Assembly (NCBI GenBank): GCA_002369075.1
Contig: DFEG01000029.1
Span: 1 to 31,970, forward strand
DNA from: Bacteroidales bacterium UBA3808
Lineage (GTDB): Bacteria; Bacteroidota; Bacteroidia; Bacteroidales; Paludibacteraceae
DNA length: 31,970 nt
Direction of reading: 5' to 3'
The position numbers and the translations under genes are program-made. The notes below the pieces were generated by a model that was given only the letters and a program-made list of their open reading frames with translations, ran no database searches and had not been told where the DNA came from. Of the stretch, positions 31,345 to 31,970 are shown piece by piece. How positions within the stretch are numbered: the first letter of the stretch is position 1; every line of letters begins with the position of its first letter.

Positions 31345-31615
31345 GAAAAAAAATGACGATTGTTCTTGCGTATATCATTTTTGTTGTATCTTTTAGTGGA
31401 CACAAAGGACTAACAACGCAGCCTCGATCCAATATCGGGGTTTTATTGGACCAAAATCGACCCGTTGTCGGTCTTTTGTAAGACTTCGAGTGGGTGATTA
31501 GTGGGTGATTAGTGGGTCGTTAGTGGGTTGCTAAGCTGACGTCACCGTAACGAGAAAGGGAGGAAAAGGACTTGCTGCATCCGCCAAGTTTGGCGGATCT
31601 ATGATTTCTTCAAAT
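31345..31615 (-). ncRNA. Candidate small RNA between operon and uridine kinase
   Basis: A well-formed minus-strand promoter (31622-31653) faces about 270 bases with no ORF longer than roughly 15 codons. The predicted transcript contains a perfect hairpin (ATCCGCCA at 31579-31586 with TGGCGGAT at 31591-31598), a CCAATA/TATTGG stem near 31430-31452, an AGACCGAC/GGTCGAT-type stem near 31456-31475, and the four 11-base tandem repeats. A T-run on that strand (complement of about 31346-31353) could mark its end. It could also be a long alternative leader of the operon beginning at 31199. The 3' end is uncertain. Confidence 0.4.
31490..31533 (+). repeat. Four tandem 11-base repeats
   Basis: GTGGGTGATTA at 31490-31500 and 31501-31511 is perfect. 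GTGGGTCGTTA and GTGGGTTGCTA follow at 31512-31522 and 31523-31533. The unit is not a multiple of three and no gene covers it. It lies within the candidate minus-strand RNA. Iterated protein-binding sites are possible, or it may be a simple repeat. Confidence 0.85.
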
Positions 31616-31621
31616 CCGATG

Positions 31622-31653
31622 CAAAGATAATACTTTTTTTCCAATTATCCAAA
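31622..31653 (-). promoter_or_regulatory. Minus-strand promoter P9 without a gene
   Basis: On the minus strand TTTG (complement of 31650-31653), a 20-base spacer rich in A, and TATCTTTG (complement of 31622-31629). No gene follows for over 400 bases in this direction, hence the small-RNA proposal. Confidence 0.7.
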
Positions 31654-31701
31654 TTTTTTACCTCAAAATACTCTTTCTTTGTCAAAAAAACGTGTGCGCG
31701 C

Positions 31702-31732
31702 TTGCATATATCAGAAAAAAGTAGTAAATTTG
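31702..31732 (+). promoter_or_regulatory. Promoter P8 of uridine kinase
   Basis: TTG at 31702-31704, a 20-base spacer and TAAATTTG at 31725-31732. It diverges from P9, whose -33 box is about 50 bases away. The leader to the kinase ATG at 31781 contains a short ATG frame at 31758 that stops after four codons. Confidence 0.78.
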
Positions 31733-31780
31733 CAGCCCGAAATTGAACGAATCGTAAATGACCAAATCCTAAATGGCTTT

Positions 31781-31970
31781 ATGTTTATCATCGGCATTGC
31801 GGGCGGTACCGGCTCGGGTAAAACAACGGTAGTCAAGAAACTGATCGAGCGCCTTCCCAAAGGCGAAGTGGTGGTCATCCCCCAAGACTCGTATTACAAA
31901 GACAGCAGCCACGTACCCGTCGAGGAGAGGCAGAACATCAATTTTGACCACCCCGACGCATTCGACTGGC
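31781..31970 (+). CDS. udk: Uridine kinase, 5' part (truncated by window end)
   Basis: The first 63 codons are present. MFIIGIAGGTGSGKTTVVKK contains the P-loop GGTGSGKTT (residues 8-16). PQDSYYKDSS near 36-45 and NFDHPDAFDW near 54-63 are the uridine/cytidine kinase substrate-site motifs. It phosphorylates uridine and cytidine in pyrimidine salvage. The ATG at 31781 is 49 bases after the promoter, and the phosphate-binding loop begins at the family's usual distance. The gene continues beyond the window. Confidence 0.93.
   Translation, partial: MFIIGIAGGTGSGKTTVVKKLIERLPKGEVVVIPQDSYYKDSSHVPVEERQNINFDHPDAFDW

Noticed and set aside
1..31970. CRISPR array or insertion sequence
   Set aside because: No regularly spaced direct repeats with unique spacers, and no transposase or terminal inverted repeats seen. 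The tandem arrays have no spacers.

Overview
The window looks like a chromosomal segment of a Bacteroidales-type bacterium (phylum Bacteroidota). The main sign is a set of nine promoters of the Bacteroidota form, a TTG/TTTG element, about 19 to 20 bases, then TAnnTTTG. Supporting signs are an OstA-like/SurA/lipoprotein outer-membrane cluster, a TPR-membrane-AraC regulator, and a very large secreted protein with the C-terminal tail common in Bacteroidales. Leaders generally lack strong Shine-Dalgarno sequences.

Layout. (1) Bases 1-7100 hold an AT-rich accessory island framed by near-identical direct repeats (14-63 and 6801-6850, with a shorter third copy at 6983-7014). It carries an AAA ATPase with a nuclease-like C-terminus, a protein joining a PD-(D/E)XK-like domain to a SIR2 NAD-binding domain, a probable RES-type protein, a strongly folded RNA of about 260 nt with its own promoter, and a secreted trypsin-like protease. 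It resembles a defence island, but I do not recognise the combination. (2) Bases 7124-13173 are a plus-strand run of small accessory and metabolic genes: a lipoprotein, CPBP protease, MmcQ/YjbR protein, DUF3667-like membrane protein, VOC protein, an MmcQ remnant, a sugar O-acetyltransferase, an OhrR-like MarR regulator and a TPR/AraC regulator. (3) Bases 13285-17152 hold a 43-residue ORF and a 1179-residue secreted protein with four internal repeats. (4) Bases 17302-21999 (minus) carry a degenerate-looking AroA/glycosyltransferase fusion, an M49 dipeptidyl peptidase lipoprotein and an AraC regulator. (5) Bases 22143-22840 (minus) carry rpsT and tRNA-Glu. (6) Bases 22857-31316 (minus) are one long probable operon: lipoprotein, SurA, OstA-like protein, outer-membrane barrel protein, DnaG, a radical SAM protein and a GT-B glycosyltransferase. 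(7) Bases 31320-31780 are a divergent control region with a candidate non-coding RNA, followed by the start of uridine kinase.

A theme of the right half is that spacers between co-transcribed genes, and some in-frame insertions inside genes, are built from short tandem repeats. Most are 7-base units (ATGAAAR, GGCGAAA, TTGATAR, AAAAGTC). A second family is a hairpin-bearing AGACCGC unit. The repeats contribute stop codons, start codons or 5' leaders. The heptads, the AGACCGC family, the island with its structured RNA, and the AroA/GT fusion are the observations most worth following up.
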